A stretch of DNA of 64,000 nt, from positions 1 to 64,000 of the forward strand of contig JACPOA010000020.1 of the NCBI GenBank assembly GCA_016185205.1, written 5' to 3'. Under the pieces are notes generated by a model, which did no database searches, was not told where the DNA came from, and saw only the letters and a program-made list of their open reading frames with translations. Source of the DNA: Hyphomicrobiales bacterium. Its GTDB lineage: Bacteria > Pseudomonadota > Alphaproteobacteria > Rhizobiales > Xanthobacteraceae. The translations under genes were made by a program, and so were the position numbers. How positions within the stretch are numbered: position 1 is the first letter of the stretch; each line of letters begins with the position of its first letter. This document shows, in pieces, positions 36,314-45,887 of the stretch.

Positions 36314-37261
36314 TTACAACTCCAAATCCCAGAACTCGGCGACGACGTCCTGACTCCAGGAGCGGCGTTTTTCGGATGACGTCAACTTGAAGCCTGCATT
36401 CTCATAGATGTGGCGGGCAGCGGTCAGCACGCCGTGCGTCCACAGCGTGATTTTCGTGTAGCCGGCCTCGCGCGCGAAGGCGATGCATTCGTCCACCAGC
36501 CGCGCACCCAGCCCAAGCCCGCGTCCTTTCGGATCGACCAGCAGCAGGCGGATGCGGGCGACGTCGTCGGCATCCTTCACCAACATCACCGTTCCGACAT
36601 TTTCGCCGTTCATCTCGGCGATCCAGCAGCGCTCGCGTTTGGGGTCGTACTTGTTGACGAAGTCGGCGACGATCTGCGCGCACAGGCCTTCGAACGGATC
36701 GGTCCAGCCGTATTCCTGGGCGTAGAGCTGGGCGTGGCGGGTGACGATCCAGCCGAAATCGCCGTGGCGCGGGGCGCGCAGGATAGTGTTTGATTTTTCG
36801 GCAGGTTTTACCGCGCCGCCATCGAGCAGCGTCTCGATCGTATCCATGGCGGCGACCAATCGCGCCTGCTGCGCGGGTTTGAGTTTGCCAAGCATCGCGG
36901 CCGCTTGCTGCTGCGAACGCCGCTCGAACGGCGCGAAGGTCTTGGCGCCGCGCGCGGTCAAGGCGAGGTAGCTCTGGCGCGCATCCTTTAGGGAAGTCTT
37001 GCGGGCGATCAGTCCGAGTTTCTCGAAATTGCGCAGCACGCGGCTTAAGTATCCCGCGTCGAGATCGAGCGCGCGGCCGATGTCGCTGGCGGTAAGCCGC
37101 TCGCCAAGTTTGTCAGCTTGCGCGATTTCATAGAGCACGCGCATCTCGGCCAGCGAATAGGAGCTGCCGAGATAGGTTTTGCGCAGCACGCCGATCTGCC
37201 GCGTGTAGAAGCGGTTGAAGCGGCGCACCGCGGCGATGCGTCGCTGGCCGGCGGCGGTCAT
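36314..37261 (-). CDS. MarR-type regulator fused to GNAT acetyltransferase
   Basis: 315 aa with two domains. Residues about 1-150 are a MarR winged helix (SLAEMRVLYEIAQADKLGERLTASDIGRALDLDAGYLSRVLRNFEKLGLI, wing KDARQSYLALTARG). Residues about 165-315 are GNAT: HAQLYAQEYGWTDPFEGL, AEMNGENVGTVMLV, the acetyl-CoA motif LLLVDPKGRGLGLGARLVDECI, and YENAGFKL. The fusion type is known in bacteria. A palindrome 19 bp upstream suggests autoregulation. Ligand or substrate unknown. Its stop lies 1 bp from the moaB stop. Confidence 0.92.
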   Translation of the reverse strand: MTAAGQRRIAAVRRFNRFYTRQIGVLRKTYLGSSYSLAEMRVLYEIAQADKLGERLTASDIGRALDLDAGYLSRVLRNFEKLGLIARKTSLKDARQSYLALTARGAKTFAPFERRSQQQAAAMLGKLKPAQQARLVAAMDTIETLLDGGAVKPAEKSNTILRAPRHGDFGWIVTRHAQLYAQEYGWTDPFEGLCAQIVADFVNKYDPKRERCWIAEMNGENVGTVMLVKDADDVARIRLLLVDPKGRGLGLGARLVDECIAFAREAGYTKITLWTHGVLTAARHIYENAGFKLTSSEKRRSWSQDVVAEFWDLEL

Positions 37262-37279
37262 GGCGGCAGGTTCGGACAG

Positions 37280-37300
37280 ATACTTGACTAAGTCAAGTAT
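37280..37300. promoter_or_regulatory. Perfect palindromic operator upstream of the MarR-GNAT gene
   Basis: Arms ATACTTGACT (37280-37289) and AGTCAAGTAT (37291-37300) are perfect complements around one base. MarR proteins bind such dyads, and this one ends 19 bp before the gene's ATG, over the likely promoter. It abuts the stop of the upstream glycosyltransferase gene. Autorepression is the probable role. Confidence 0.75.
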
Positions 37301-37882
37301 TTAACCGGCAACGAAACGCGCTCCCGTCGGCAGCATTGTGATCCGCCGGCGGCCGAGGCGGGCCAGCAGCGCAGCCTCGGCGTCGGCCTGCGCGGGATGT
37401 CCGCCGATCGCGTCGTAGAAACGCCGCGCAATCAGCAGTCCCTGCTCGGGTCTGGCGCCGCCGCCGAGCGCCACCCGCAGCAGCGCGATCACCTCCGACA
37501 GGCCCGGGCGCAGCAGGTCGGCGGCGGCGGGCGGGCGGAACACGGCGGCGCGCGCCGCGCCGTCCAGCATGTCGGTTGCCTGCATGAAGACATCGGCGGC
37601 CGCGATCCAGCCCGGCTCCGGCACGCAGCCGGCGCGCAGAAACATGAGCCAGGGCGTGCGCGTGCTGGCCGCCGCCGCCTTGAGCCGCGCACCCAGCGGC
37701 GCGCTGGAACTGATGAAGTGGCAGCCGGCGATGTCCGCCACCTCGGCGGTTGCGTCGCGCGAGCTGGCATCGGCCACGATCACTTCGCCCAGCAGGCCGG
37801 CGGTTGCACCGGGAACCAGCGCGGCCAAAGTCGGCACCAGCGCGCGTTCCGATTCGTGGGTGGCAATGATGACGCTGAGCAT
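37301..37882 (-). CDS. Family 2-like glycosyltransferase, small
   Basis: 193 aa from ATG 37882 (MLSVIIATHESERALVPTL). The GT2 N-terminal part is present: VIIATHES, EVIVADASSRDATAEVADIAG, and STRTPWLMFLRAGCVPEPGW in place of the DxD. It is shorter than full GT-A enzymes, and has no clear DxD, so activity is uncertain. It resembles the TIGR04283-like group of small glycosyltransferases. It is divergent from the radical SAM gene by 143 bp. Confidence 0.82.
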   Translation of the reverse strand: MLSVIIATHESERALVPTLAALVPGATAGLLGEVIVADASSRDATAEVADIAGCHFISSSAPLGARLKAAAASTRTPWLMFLRAGCVPEPGWIAAADVFMQATDMLDGAARAAVFRPPAAADLLRPGLSEVIALLRVALGGGARPEQGLLIARRFYDAIGGHPAQADAEAALLARLGRRRITMLPTGARFVAG

Positions 37883-38025
37883 GGAACTCAGGGGCCGGTG
37901 ACGGGTTTGCACCATATCAGGTGGCATTCACTTTGCTGCCTACGAGATCCGGCCCCGATTGCGCAAATTGTGGGCGCTCAAAGAATGTTCTTGTTTCGTT
38001 CTTAATGTCTGATTAGGTTACCGCC

Positions 38026-39201
38026 ATGGCTCGATCAAACGCAGCCCTGAGACGCCCGCCGGTGAAGGAGCTGCCCTCCGCGCCGGCGGGCGAATTTGTC
38101 GATGACTTGACCGGCCTGCTCGGTGTCGTGGTCGAGCATGAGCGCCGGCGCGGGCGCGGCGCGCAGAGCAACGCATCGGGCCGCTACGAGCCGATCGCGC
38201 GCGTCGCCTTCGACGACGGCTGGCGCACGCTCGACGAGTTGCCGCCGTTCAAGACCACGGTGACCAACGACGCCACCCGCAAGATCATCACCCGCAACGA
38301 GTCGCCCGACATCGGCTTCGACCGTTCGATCAATCCCTATCGCGGCTGCGAGCATGGCTGCGTTTACTGCTACGCGCGCCCGACCCACGCTTTTCTCGGC
38401 CTGTCGCCCGGGCTCGATTTCGAATCCAAGCTGTTCGTGAAGCCGGAGGCGGCCGAACTCTTGGAGCGCGAATTGTCGGCACCCGGCTATCAGCCCAAGG
38501 TGATCGCCATCGGCACCAATACCGATCCCTACCAGCCGATCGAGCGGCGCTACAAAGTGATGCGCCGTATACTGGAAGTGCTCGACCGCGCCGGCCATCC
38601 GGTCGGCATCGTCACCAAGTCGGCGCTGGTGCTGCGCGATCTCGACATCCTGGCACGCATGGCGGAACGCAAACTGGCCAAGGTCGCGCTGTCGGTGACC
38701 ACGCTCGATCCTGATCTGGCGCGCAAGATGGAGCCGCGTGCGGCCACGCCGATGCGCCGGCTGGAAACGCTGCGGCGGCTCGCGCAGGCCGGCGTTCCGA
38801 CCACCGTGATGGTGGCGCCGATCATCCCGGCGCTCAACGATATGGAGATCGAGCGCATCCTCGACGCGGCGCAGGCGGCCGGCGTGAAGGAAGCCGGCTA
38901 CGTGCTGCTGCGCCTGCCGCTGGAGGTGCGCGACCTGTTCCGCGAATGGCTGATGGCGAACTATCCCGACCGCTATCGTCACGTGTTCAAGCTGATCCGC
39001 GATACGCGCGGCGGCAAGGATTACGACTCGACTTGGGGGCGGCGCATGAAGGGCAGCGGGCCCTATGCCTGGATGATCGGGCGGCGCTTCGAGATGGCCT
39101 GCGAGAAGCTCGGCCTCAATGCGACGAAATATTCGCTCTCGACCGCGCATTTCCACGCGCCCAAGCCGGGGGCGGAGCAGCTCAGTCTGTTTGAATCATG
39201 A
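38026..39201 (+). CDS. PA0069-family radical SAM protein
   Basis: 391 aa. The 4Fe-4S motif is C-x3-C-x2-C (CEHGCVYC; Cys108, Cys112, Cys115) in NPYRGCEHGCVYCYARPTHAFLGLSPGLDFESK, which defines the PA0069/SPL-related family. The barrel continues with IAIGTNTDPYQPIERRYKVMRRIL and VALSVTTLDPDLARKMEPRAATPMRRLE. Family members lack a proven function though resemble spore photoproduct lyase. The next gene overlaps by ATGA. Confidence 0.94.
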   Translation: MARSNAALRRPPVKELPSAPAGEFVDDLTGLLGVVVEHERRRGRGAQSNASGRYEPIARVAFDDGWRTLDELPPFKTTVTNDATRKIITRNESPDIGFDRSINPYRGCEHGCVYCYARPTHAFLGLSPGLDFESKLFVKPEAAELLERELSAPGYQPKVIAIGTNTDPYQPIERRYKVMRRILEVLDRAGHPVGIVTKSALVLRDLDILARMAERKLAKVALSVTTLDPDLARKMEPRAATPMRRLETLRRLAQAGVPTTVMVAPIIPALNDMEIERILDAAQAAGVKEAGYVLLRLPLEVRDLFREWLMANYPDRYRHVFKLIRDTRGGKDYDSTWGRRMKGSGPYAWMIGRRFEMACEKLGLNATKYSLSTAHFHAPKPGAEQLSLFES

Positions 39202-39638
39202 GCGAGCCGCAGGCGCTATTATCGCTGGTGACGCTCGGCGTTGCAAACCTAAAACGCAGCATCGACTTTTATGAGAAGCTCGGCTTCCGCCGCAAAGCGC
39301 AAGGGGCCGAGGGCGTCGGCTTTTTCCAGGCCGGCGCCTGCGCCATCGCGGTTTTTCCATCGGAGGAACTGGCCAAGGACGCCAATGTCGCCCTCGAAGG
39401 CATGGCGGGGACGTTCCGCGGTGTTGCCCTGGCCTGGAATTGCCGATCGGAAGGCGAGGTCGACGCGGCGATCGCGCGCGCCCGCGGCGCCGGCGCCACA
39501 GTGCCCAAAGCGGCGCAGAAGACGTTCTGGGGCGGCTATGCCGGATACTTCGCCGATCTCGACGGGCACTTTTGGGAGGTTGCGTATAATCCGGGGTTTC
39601 CGCTGTCGGACGACGGGCGTCTGCTTATCCCGGATTGA
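39198..39638 (+). CDS. VOC family (glyoxalase/bleomycin-resistance fold) protein
   Basis: 146 aa. Paired beta-alpha-beta-beta-beta units: LLSLVTLGVANLKRSIDFYEKLGFRRKA and YAGYFADLDGHFWEVAYNPGFPL with the conserved metal-site-like DLDGHFWEV. The substrate cannot be told; some relatives bind metal or act as dioxygenases. Translationally coupled to the radical SAM gene (ATGA) and followed by rnhB after 30 bp. Confidence 0.9.
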   Translation: MSEPQALLSLVTLGVANLKRSIDFYEKLGFRRKAQGAEGVGFFQAGACAIAVFPSEELAKDANVALEGMAGTFRGVALAWNCRSEGEVDAAIARARGAGATVPKAAQKTFWGGYAGYFADLDGHFWEVAYNPGFPLSDDGRLLIPD

Positions 39639-39668
39639 CTTGCCTTCCTTGCGGCGCAGGATCGCCGC

Positions 39669-40370
39669 ATGAGTCGCCGAACCGCCACTTCACGCTTGCC
39701 GTTGAAGGAGCCGATCCTGCGTCCGACTTTCCGGCGCGAGCGGCGCGCGCTCAACAACGGCATTTTCCCGATCGCCGGCTGCGACGAGGCGGGCAGGGGA
39801 CCGCTCGCCGGTCCGGTGGTGGCCGCCGCGGTGATCCTCGATCCGGCGCGCATCCCGCGCGGCTTGAACGATTCCAAGAAGCTCGACGCCGCGGCGCGCG
39901 AAATTCTGTACGAAAAAATCTGCGCCAGCGCGCAAGTGGCGGTGGCGTTCGGCGCGGTCGCGCGCATCGATCGCGACAATATCCTACGCGCCTCGCTCTG
40001 GGCGCTGGCGCGCGCCGTCAAGGCCTTGGCGGTGCGGCCGCGGCTGGTGTTCGTCGACGGCAATCACAAGATCGATGTGGCTTGCGACTGCCAGGCGGTG
40101 ATCAGCGGCGATGCGCTGATCGCCTCGATCGCGGCGGCCTCGATCGTCGCCAAGGTCACCCGCGATCGGCTGATGAAGCGGCTGGCCTTGGCCCATCCCG
40201 GCTACGGCTTCGAGCGCCATATGGGTTACAGCGTGCCGGAGCATTTCGAGGCGCTGGCTCGCCTGGGGCCGACCATCCACCACCGCAGGTCGTTTGCGCC
40301 GGTAGCGGCCAGGCTTGCCGCTTTGGGTGCGGTTTCCGACGAGGTGGCGGCCGAGTTGTTGCCTCTTTAG
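39669..40370 (+). CDS. rnhB: Ribonuclease HII
   Basis: 233 aa. The RNase HII signature [21 protein letters not shown] (Asp39, Glu40) and later LVFVDGNHK (catalytic Asp) and [12 protein letters not shown] are intact. It removes ribonucleotides from DNA-RNA hybrids. The N-terminal 30 residues are a basic extension. It normally accompanies ccrM in this group; here ccrM is 5.2 kb away on the opposite strand. Confidence 0.96.
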   Translation: MSRRTATSRLPLKEPILRPTFRRERRALNNGIFPIAGCDEAGRGPLAGPVVAAAVILDPARIPRGLNDSKKLDAAAREILYEKICASAQVAVAFGAVARIDRDNILRASLWALARAVKALAVRPRLVFVDGNHKIDVACDCQAVISGDALIASIAAASIVAKVTRDRLMKRLALAHPGYGFERHMGYSVPEHFEALARLGPTIHHRRSFAPVAARLAALGAVSDEVAAELLPL

Positions 40371-40424
40371 CCCGTGTTCTCTATCTCTGCTGCTCGCCTG
40401 TTTTAGAACATTCCGCGCGGGCCA

Positions 40425-41933
40425 ATGCATTACGTCTCCCTGATCATCGAATTCCTGCGCGGGCGCCCGGTGGTGGTGTTTTGGACCGCGGCGCTGACGC
40501 AAAGCCTACTGTGGACCGTGATCCCGACACTCTTCTACAGCGCGCCACCGGGCGATGTGCCCCTACTCCTGGCCATCGGTCATGAATTCGTGCTCGGCAG
40601 CTATCTCGGGCCGCCGCTGGCGTTCTGGCTGGGCGAGATCGCATTTCGTGTGGCCGGCAGCTTCGGGCTCTATGTGCTGGCGCAAGCCTGCATCGTCGCA
40701 GCCTTATGGGCGGTGTTCACGCTCGGGCGCGCCATTGTCGGCACGCGCCACGCCGTGCTCGGCGTGCTGCTGATGGTCGGCATCGCCGCCTTCACGGTGC
40801 CGAGCCCGGATTTCGGCCCGGCCGTGCTGGCGGCGCCGCTATGGGCGCTGGCGTTGCTGCATTACTGGCGCGCCATCGGCGAAGGCCAACGCGGCGCCTG
40901 GTTCCTGCTCGCGCTCGATCTCGGCCTGCTGCTGCTGGCGAGTTACGTCGGCCTGATCCTGTTCGCGCTGATGATCGCCTTCACGCTTATCACCGCGCGC
41001 GGCCGGCGCGAGTTGCTCCATCCGGAACCGTGGATTGCGGGCGTGCTGCTCGCCATCGTGGTGTTTCCGCATGCCGCCTGGCTGGCGGGCGCGCGCGACC
41101 TCGTGCTCGATGGGTTCAATGACAGCGCGGCCGTTGCCGGCAGGCTGTCGCCGGGCGTCTGGCTGTGCGTGGCGCTGGTGGCGACCCATCTCGGCCTTGC
41201 TTTGCTGGTCGCGCTGGCGAGCGGCTGGCCGCGCCAGCGCAACGAACGCGCGCCGGAGATCGACCGCAATCCGGTCGAGCCGTTCGCGCGGTTGTTCGTC
41301 TACGTCTTCGCGCTGGCGCCGGCGTTGTGCGCGATTGTCATCGCGTTTGCGAGCGGGCGGCTGGGGCCGCTCGAGCGCGTCGCGCCGCTGGTGGTGCTCT
41401 CCGGCCTGGCGGTCGTGGTCGCCGCCGGCGATCGAGTGCCGCTTTATCGCGAGCGGCTGGTGTCGACGGCTTGGCTCGCTCTGCTGGTGGCGCCGCCGGT
41501 GCTGGTCGTGCTCGGCCTGCTCCTGGTGCCGTGGACGGTGCCGGTCGATCTCAAGATCGCGCAGCCGGCCAATCTGCAAGGCAGTTACTTTGCCGATACG
41601 TTCCAGCGCCGTACCGGCAAGCCGCTGGCGTTTGTGAGCGGGGATGCGCGCATCGCGCCGCTGGTCGCGCTCGGCGCGGCCAGCCGGCCGCATGTCTATT
41701 TCGCCTGGGCGCCGCAGCGCAGCCCGTGGGCGAACGCGGCCGATGTCGGCGCGCAGGGCGGCATCCTGGTGTGGCCGGCAGCCGACAATGTCGGCTCGCC
41801 ACCGGCGACGCTGAAATCGCAGTTCCCCGCCATGGTGCCGGAAGTGCCGCGCGTGTTCTCACGCTCGGTGCAAGGCCTGCTGCCGCTTATCCGCGTGGGC
41901 TGGGCCGTGTTGCGCCCGCCGGCTGCGCCTTAG
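40425..41933 (+). CDS. Glycosyltransferase family 39 (ArnT/PMT-like) membrane protein
   Basis: 502 aa, about 11-12 membrane helices. The N-terminal periplasmic loop has the catalytic-like acidic motif near GHEFVLGSYLGPPLAFWLGE, as in PMT_2/GT39 transferases that use undecaprenyl- or dolichyl-linked sugars. The C-terminal region (from about 370) is a soluble periplasmic domain. The lipid or protein acceptor is unknown. It starts 54 bp after rnhB. Confidence 0.85.
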   Translation: MHYVSLIIEFLRGRPVVVFWTAALTQSLLWTVIPTLFYSAPPGDVPLLLAIGHEFVLGSYLGPPLAFWLGEIAFRVAGSFGLYVLAQACIVAALWAVFTLGRAIVGTRHAVLGVLLMVGIAAFTVPSPDFGPAVLAAPLWALALLHYWRAIGEGQRGAWFLLALDLGLLLLASYVGLILFALMIAFTLITARGRRELLHPEPWIAGVLLAIVVFPHAAWLAGARDLVLDGFNDSAAVAGRLSPGVWLCVALVATHLGLALLVALASGWPRQRNERAPEIDRNPVEPFARLFVYVFALAPALCAIVIAFASGRLGPLERVAPLVVLSGLAVVVAAGDRVPLYRERLVSTAWLALLVAPPVLVVLGLLLVPWTVPVDLKIAQPANLQGSYFADTFQRRTGKPLAFVSGDARIAPLVALGAASRPHVYFAWAPQRSPWANAADVGAQGGILVWPAADNVGSPPATLKSQFPAMVPEVPRVFSRSVQGLLPLIRVGWAVLRPPAAP

Positions 41934-41944
41934 CGTGCTCGCGT

Positions 41945-42946
41945 TTAATGATAACTCTCGCCTTCGCGCACCTTGCCGCGGAACAGCCAGTAGATGAACG
42001 CGACGTAGCCGAGCACGAACGGCAGCAGCAGCAGCGTGCCGAACAGCATGAAGATCTGGCTGGCCGGCGCCGCGGCGGTGTCCCAGACGGTAAGCGAGGG
42101 CGGCACCAGATAGGGAAAGTTGGAAATCACCAGCCCGAAATAGCCCAGCATAAATAACGCGATCGCCGCCAGGAACGGCGGCACGTCGCGGCGCTGCTCG
42201 ATCCAGCGCCAACATGCGAAAGCCGTGAGCGCGGTTACCACCGGCACCGGCCACAGGAAATAGATATTCGGAGCCGAGAACCAGCGCGCCGCGATGCGCG
42301 GCTCGGCCAGCGGCGTCCACAGGCTCACCGCCGCCATGAAGCCGAGCATGGCCAGCAATAATATCTTCGATTGGCGGCGTGCGCGTTCGGCCACCGGCCC
42401 TTCCGTCTTCATTACCAGCCAGGTGGCGCCGAGCAGGGCGTAGCCGGCAATCAGTGCCACGCCGCAAACAATCGCGAACGGTGTTGCCCAGTGAAAGGAC
42501 CCGCCGGCATAGGCACCGTCACGCACCGGAATGCCCTCGATCATTCCGCCGAGGATCACGCCCTGCGCCAAGGCGGCGAGCGTCGAGCCGATGACGAAGG
42601 CGACGTTCCACTTGCTCTTGCTGCGCGAGACGATGCGGAATTCGAACGCGATGCCGCGGAACACCAGCGCCAGCAGCATCACGATCACCGGCAGATAGAA
42701 TGCCGGCATGATCACCGCATAGGCACGCGGGAACGCCACGAGCAATCCGGCGCCGCCCAGCACCAGCCAGGTCTCGTTGCCGTCCCAGAACGGGGCAATC
42801 GAACGCATCATCTGGTCGCGTTCGCTTTCGCTGCGCGTGAATGGAAACAGGATGCCGATGCCGAGATCGAAGCCGTCGAGGATCACGTACATGGCAATAG
42901 CGGTGCCGATGACGCCAGCCCAGATCACCGGGAGATACCATTCCAT
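41945..42946 (-). CDS. cydB: Cytochrome bd ubiquinol oxidase subunit II (Cio type)
   Basis: 333 aa, the normal length. ATG 42946 chosen because it gives MEWYLPVIWAGVIGTAIAMYVILDGFDLGIGILFPFT, the standard N-terminus. About eight helices, with the conserved WDGNETWLVLGGAGLLVAFPRAYA and FRGIAFEFR. It follows cydA by 10 bp. No cydX-like small frame is seen downstream, as is usual for the cyanide-insensitive branch. Confidence 0.94.
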   Translation of the reverse strand: MEWYLPVIWAGVIGTAIAMYVILDGFDLGIGILFPFTRSESERDQMMRSIAPFWDGNETWLVLGGAGLLVAFPRAYAVIMPAFYLPVIVMLLALVFRGIAFEFRIVSRSKSKWNVAFVIGSTLAALAQGVILGGMIEGIPVRDGAYAGGSFHWATPFAIVCGVALIAGYALLGATWLVMKTEGPVAERARRQSKILLLAMLGFMAAVSLWTPLAEPRIAARWFSAPNIYFLWPVPVVTALTAFACWRWIEQRRDVPPFLAAIALFMLGYFGLVISNFPYLVPPSLTVWDTAAAPASQIFMLFGTLLLLPFVLGYVAFIYWLFRGKVREGESYH

Positions 42947-42956
42947 CACGCAGCCC

Positions 42957-44324
42957 TCATCGGTGTGCTGCCGAAAACGGGCGGCGAGAAAAATGCCCGC
43001 TCTCGGTTGCCGCCGGCTCCTGCGGACCCTGCGCAATCAGCCGGTTGATGTAGGTGATGCCGAACCAGAACACGACGCCGTAGGCCAGCACGAACAGCGC
43101 CAGCGTGCCGGCGATGGTCGCGCCAGGCACCGGCGAGGTGGCGTCGGCGGTGCGCATGATGCCTTGCACGATCCAGGGCTGGCGTCCGCTTTCCGTCACC
43201 ACCCAGCCGGCGATCACCGCGACGAAGCCGAGCCACCAGCATTGCGCCATGGCGCGCAGATACCAGCGCGTCGTAAACAGCGAGCCGCGCCACCACAGGA
43301 ACGCGCCGAGCAGCGCCGCCGCAATCATGAACAAGCCGATTGCCAACATGATGCGGAAGGCGAAGAACACGATCTTCACCGGCGGCCGTTCGGATGCCGG
43401 CACGCTGTTCAAGCCGGGGAACAGCCCGTTCATTTGGTGGGTGAGGATCAGCGAGGCGCCTTTCGGAATCGATAGCTCGAAACGGTTCACGCCCGCCTGC
43501 TCGTCCGGCCAGGCGAAGATGTGGAAGTCGCCGGGCTTGGAGCCGTCCCAGTGCGCCTCCATCGCCGCGATTTTGATCGGCTGGTGCGCGAGCGTGTTGA
43601 GACCGTGTTGATCGCCAATCGCCAATTGCAACGGCGCCAGGATGGCGGTGAGGGCGATCGCCATGCGCAGCATCAGGCGGCCGTCCTCGATGTGGCGGCC
43701 GGCGATCACATAGCGCGCGCCGACCGCGAGCACCACAAAGCCGGTGGTGAGATAGGCGGCATTGAGCATGTGCGCGAAGCGATAAGGGAAGCTGGGGTTG
43801 AAGACGACGGCGAGCCAGTCGGTCGGATAGGCGACGCCGTCCTTGAGCTCGTAGCCGGCGGGTGTCTGCATCCAGCTATTGGCCGACAGAATCCAGAACG
43901 CCGAGATGGCGGTGCCGGTCGCGACCACCGCGGCCGAGAGCACATAGAGCCAGGGCGGCACCCGGTCGATGCCGAACAGCAGCACGCCGAGAAAGGTCGC
44001 CTCCAGGAAGAATGCCGCCAACACCTCGTAGCCGAGCAGCGGGCCGAGCACATTGCCGGTCGCGACCGAAAAGCGGCTCCAGTTGGTGCCGAACTGGTAG
44101 GACAGCACGATGCCCGACACCACGCCCATGGCGAAGGAGACCGCGAAGATCTTGGTCCAGAACCGCATTAAATGCTGATAGCGCTCGTTGCCGCTGCGCA
44201 GCCAGAGGGCGCCGAGGGTAGCGATATAGGCCGACAAGCCGATGGTGAAGCTCGGAAAAATGATGTGAAAAATGATGGTGAAGGCGAATTGCAGGCGCGC
44301 CAGCAGGACAGGATCGAATTCCAT
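42957..44324 (-). CDS. cydA: Cytochrome bd ubiquinol oxidase subunit I (cyanide-insensitive type)
   Basis: 455 aa with a short Q-loop, as in CioA oxidases. Heme ligands: His near IIFHIIFPSFTIGLSA and the Met/His set; the diagnostic GWVVTESGRQPWIVQG (GRQPW) is present. It reduces O2 to water with ubiquinol, without proton pumping. The upstream 209 bp to the permease gene hold no FNR-type dyad I could find. Confidence 0.94.
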   Translation of the reverse strand: MEFDPVLLARLQFAFTIIFHIIFPSFTIGLSAYIATLGALWLRSGNERYQHLMRFWTKIFAVSFAMGVVSGIVLSYQFGTNWSRFSVATGNVLGPLLGYEVLAAFFLEATFLGVLLFGIDRVPPWLYVLSAAVVATGTAISAFWILSANSWMQTPAGYELKDGVAYPTDWLAVVFNPSFPYRFAHMLNAAYLTTGFVVLAVGARYVIAGRHIEDGRLMLRMAIALTAILAPLQLAIGDQHGLNTLAHQPIKIAAMEAHWDGSKPGDFHIFAWPDEQAGVNRFELSIPKGASLILTHQMNGLFPGLNSVPASERPPVKIVFFAFRIMLAIGLFMIAAALLGAFLWWRGSLFTTRWYLRAMAQCWWLGFVAVIAGWVVTESGRQPWIVQGIMRTADATSPVPGATIAGTLALFVLAYGVVFWFGITYINRLIAQGPQEPAATESGHFSRRPFSAAHR

Positions 44325-44533
44325 CGCACACTCCGGCCGGCCGTGCCCCTTATGGCCAATCTTAATCCCAAGCGTAAAACCTTGGCGAGCGACAAGCGTT
44401 CCGCCGCCCGCGCTAAATCGAAGCGGGTTCGCGGCCGGACGCCGCTATCCACAGCCCGCACAATCGTGTCAGCGCGCGGCCCGCGCGCGCGATAGGCTTG
44501 TGCCGTCGAGGGCAGCGAGCAGCGGGGGTTTCC

Positions 44534-45883
44534 ATGGTCAAGCGGGCAAAGCGCGCGAAAGCGGCAACCGGCGGCGAAGCGCAAATCGCCTCCGTGCTGG
44601 AGCGTTATTTCGGGCTCAAGGCGCAAGGCACTGACGTCCGCACCGAATTCATCGCCGGTGTCACCACCTTCCTGACCATGGTCTACATCGTGTTCGTCAA
44701 CCCGATCATCCTCGGCAAGGCCGGCATGGACCCGGGCGCGGTGTTCGTCGCCACCTGCCTCGCCGCCGCGGTGAGCACCTTCGTGATGGCGTTCTACGCC
44801 AATTATCCGATCGCGCTGGCGCCCGGCATGGGACTCAACGCCTTCTTCGCCTTCACCGTGGTGCTGACCTACAAATACACCTGGCAGCAGGGGCTCGCCG
44901 CGGTGTTCTGCTCGGGCGTGCTGTTCTTCATCATTTCGGTCAGCGGCTTGCGGCAATACGTGATCGACGCCATCCCGCAGAACCTGAAGCTCGCGGTCTC
45001 GGCCGGCGTCGGGCTGTTCCTCGCCATCATCGCGCTCGAGGAATCGAAAGTGATCGTCGCGCATCCGGTGACGCTGGTCACGCTCGGCGATCTGACCAAA
45101 CCGGTACCGGTGCTCGCGCTGCTCGGCTTCGTGCTGATCGCCGCGCTTAATTACCGACGCATGATCGGCGCCACGCTGATCGGCATCCTCGTGGTCACCG
45201 CCATCGGCCTGCCGTTCGGTCTGGCCGAATTCAAGGGCGTGGTCGCGCTGCCGCCCTCGCTGGCGCCCACGTTCCTGCAGCTCGACTTCTCGCGCGTGTT
45301 CGAGCTGACCTTCCTGATCGTGGTGTTCTCGATCCTGTTCGTCGACGTGTTCGACAATGCCGGCACGCTGATCGGCGTCACCCATCGCACCGGGCTGATG
45401 AAGAACGGCAAGCTCACGCGCATGAAAGAGGCGCTGATCTCCGACAGCTTCGCCGCCATGTTCGGCGCGCTGATCGGCACCTCGACCACCACCAGCTATA
45501 TCGAAAGCGCGGCCGGCGTGCAGGCCGGCGGCCGCACCGGCTTGACCGCCGCCTTTGTCGGCCTGTTCTTCCTGCTGGCGCTGTTGTTCGCGCCGCTCGC
45601 CGGGACGATTCCTGCCTATGCCTCGGCCGCGGCCCTGCTCTATGTCGCCTGCGTGATGGCGCGCGGACTTGCCGAAATCGACTGGGACGACCTCACCGAA
45701 TATGCCCCGGCGGTGGTGACGGCGATCACCATGCCACTGACCTATTCGATCGCCACCGGCATCGGGCTCGGCTTTATCACGTACGCGCTGGCCAAGCTGA
45801 TTTCCGGTAAAGCGAAAGAGGCTTCGCCCGCGGTGCTGGCGCTGGCGGCATTGTTCGCGGTCAAGTTCGCGGTGGCGGGATGA
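44534..45883 (+). CDS. NCS2 family purine permease (AzgA-like)
   Basis: 449 aa, 12-14 helices. Start ATG 44534 (MVKRAKRAK) avoids an upstream extension with no signal. AzgA-type motifs: EFIAGVTTFLTMVYIVFVNP near the start, NYPIALAPGMGLNAFFAF, and FVDVFDNAGTLIGV and GTSTTTSYIESAAGVQAGGRTGLTA later. These import hypoxanthine, guanine or adenine with protons. The mtnP and apt salvage genes are 25 kb away. Confidence 0.93.
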   Translation: MVKRAKRAKAATGGEAQIASVLERYFGLKAQGTDVRTEFIAGVTTFLTMVYIVFVNPIILGKAGMDPGAVFVATCLAAAVSTFVMAFYANYPIALAPGMGLNAFFAFTVVLTYKYTWQQGLAAVFCSGVLFFIISVSGLRQYVIDAIPQNLKLAVSAGVGLFLAIIALEESKVIVAHPVTLVTLGDLTKPVPVLALLGFVLIAALNYRRMIGATLIGILVVTAIGLPFGLAEFKGVVALPPSLAPTFLQLDFSRVFELTFLIVVFSILFVDVFDNAGTLIGVTHRTGLMKNGKLTRMKEALISDSFAAMFGALIGTSTTTSYIESAAGVQAGGRTGLTAAFVGLFFLLALLFAPLAGTIPAYASAAALLYVACVMARGLAEIDWDDLTEYAPAVVTAITMPLTYSIATGIGLGFITYALAKLISGKAKEASPAVLALAALFAVKFAVAG

Positions 45884-45887
45884 GCCT

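Noticed and set aside
44353-44495. 47-codon basic plus-strand frame (MANLNPKRKTLASDK) between cydA and the permease gene
   Set aside because: Very basic and low complexity, no ribosome site; no evidence of a real small gene.
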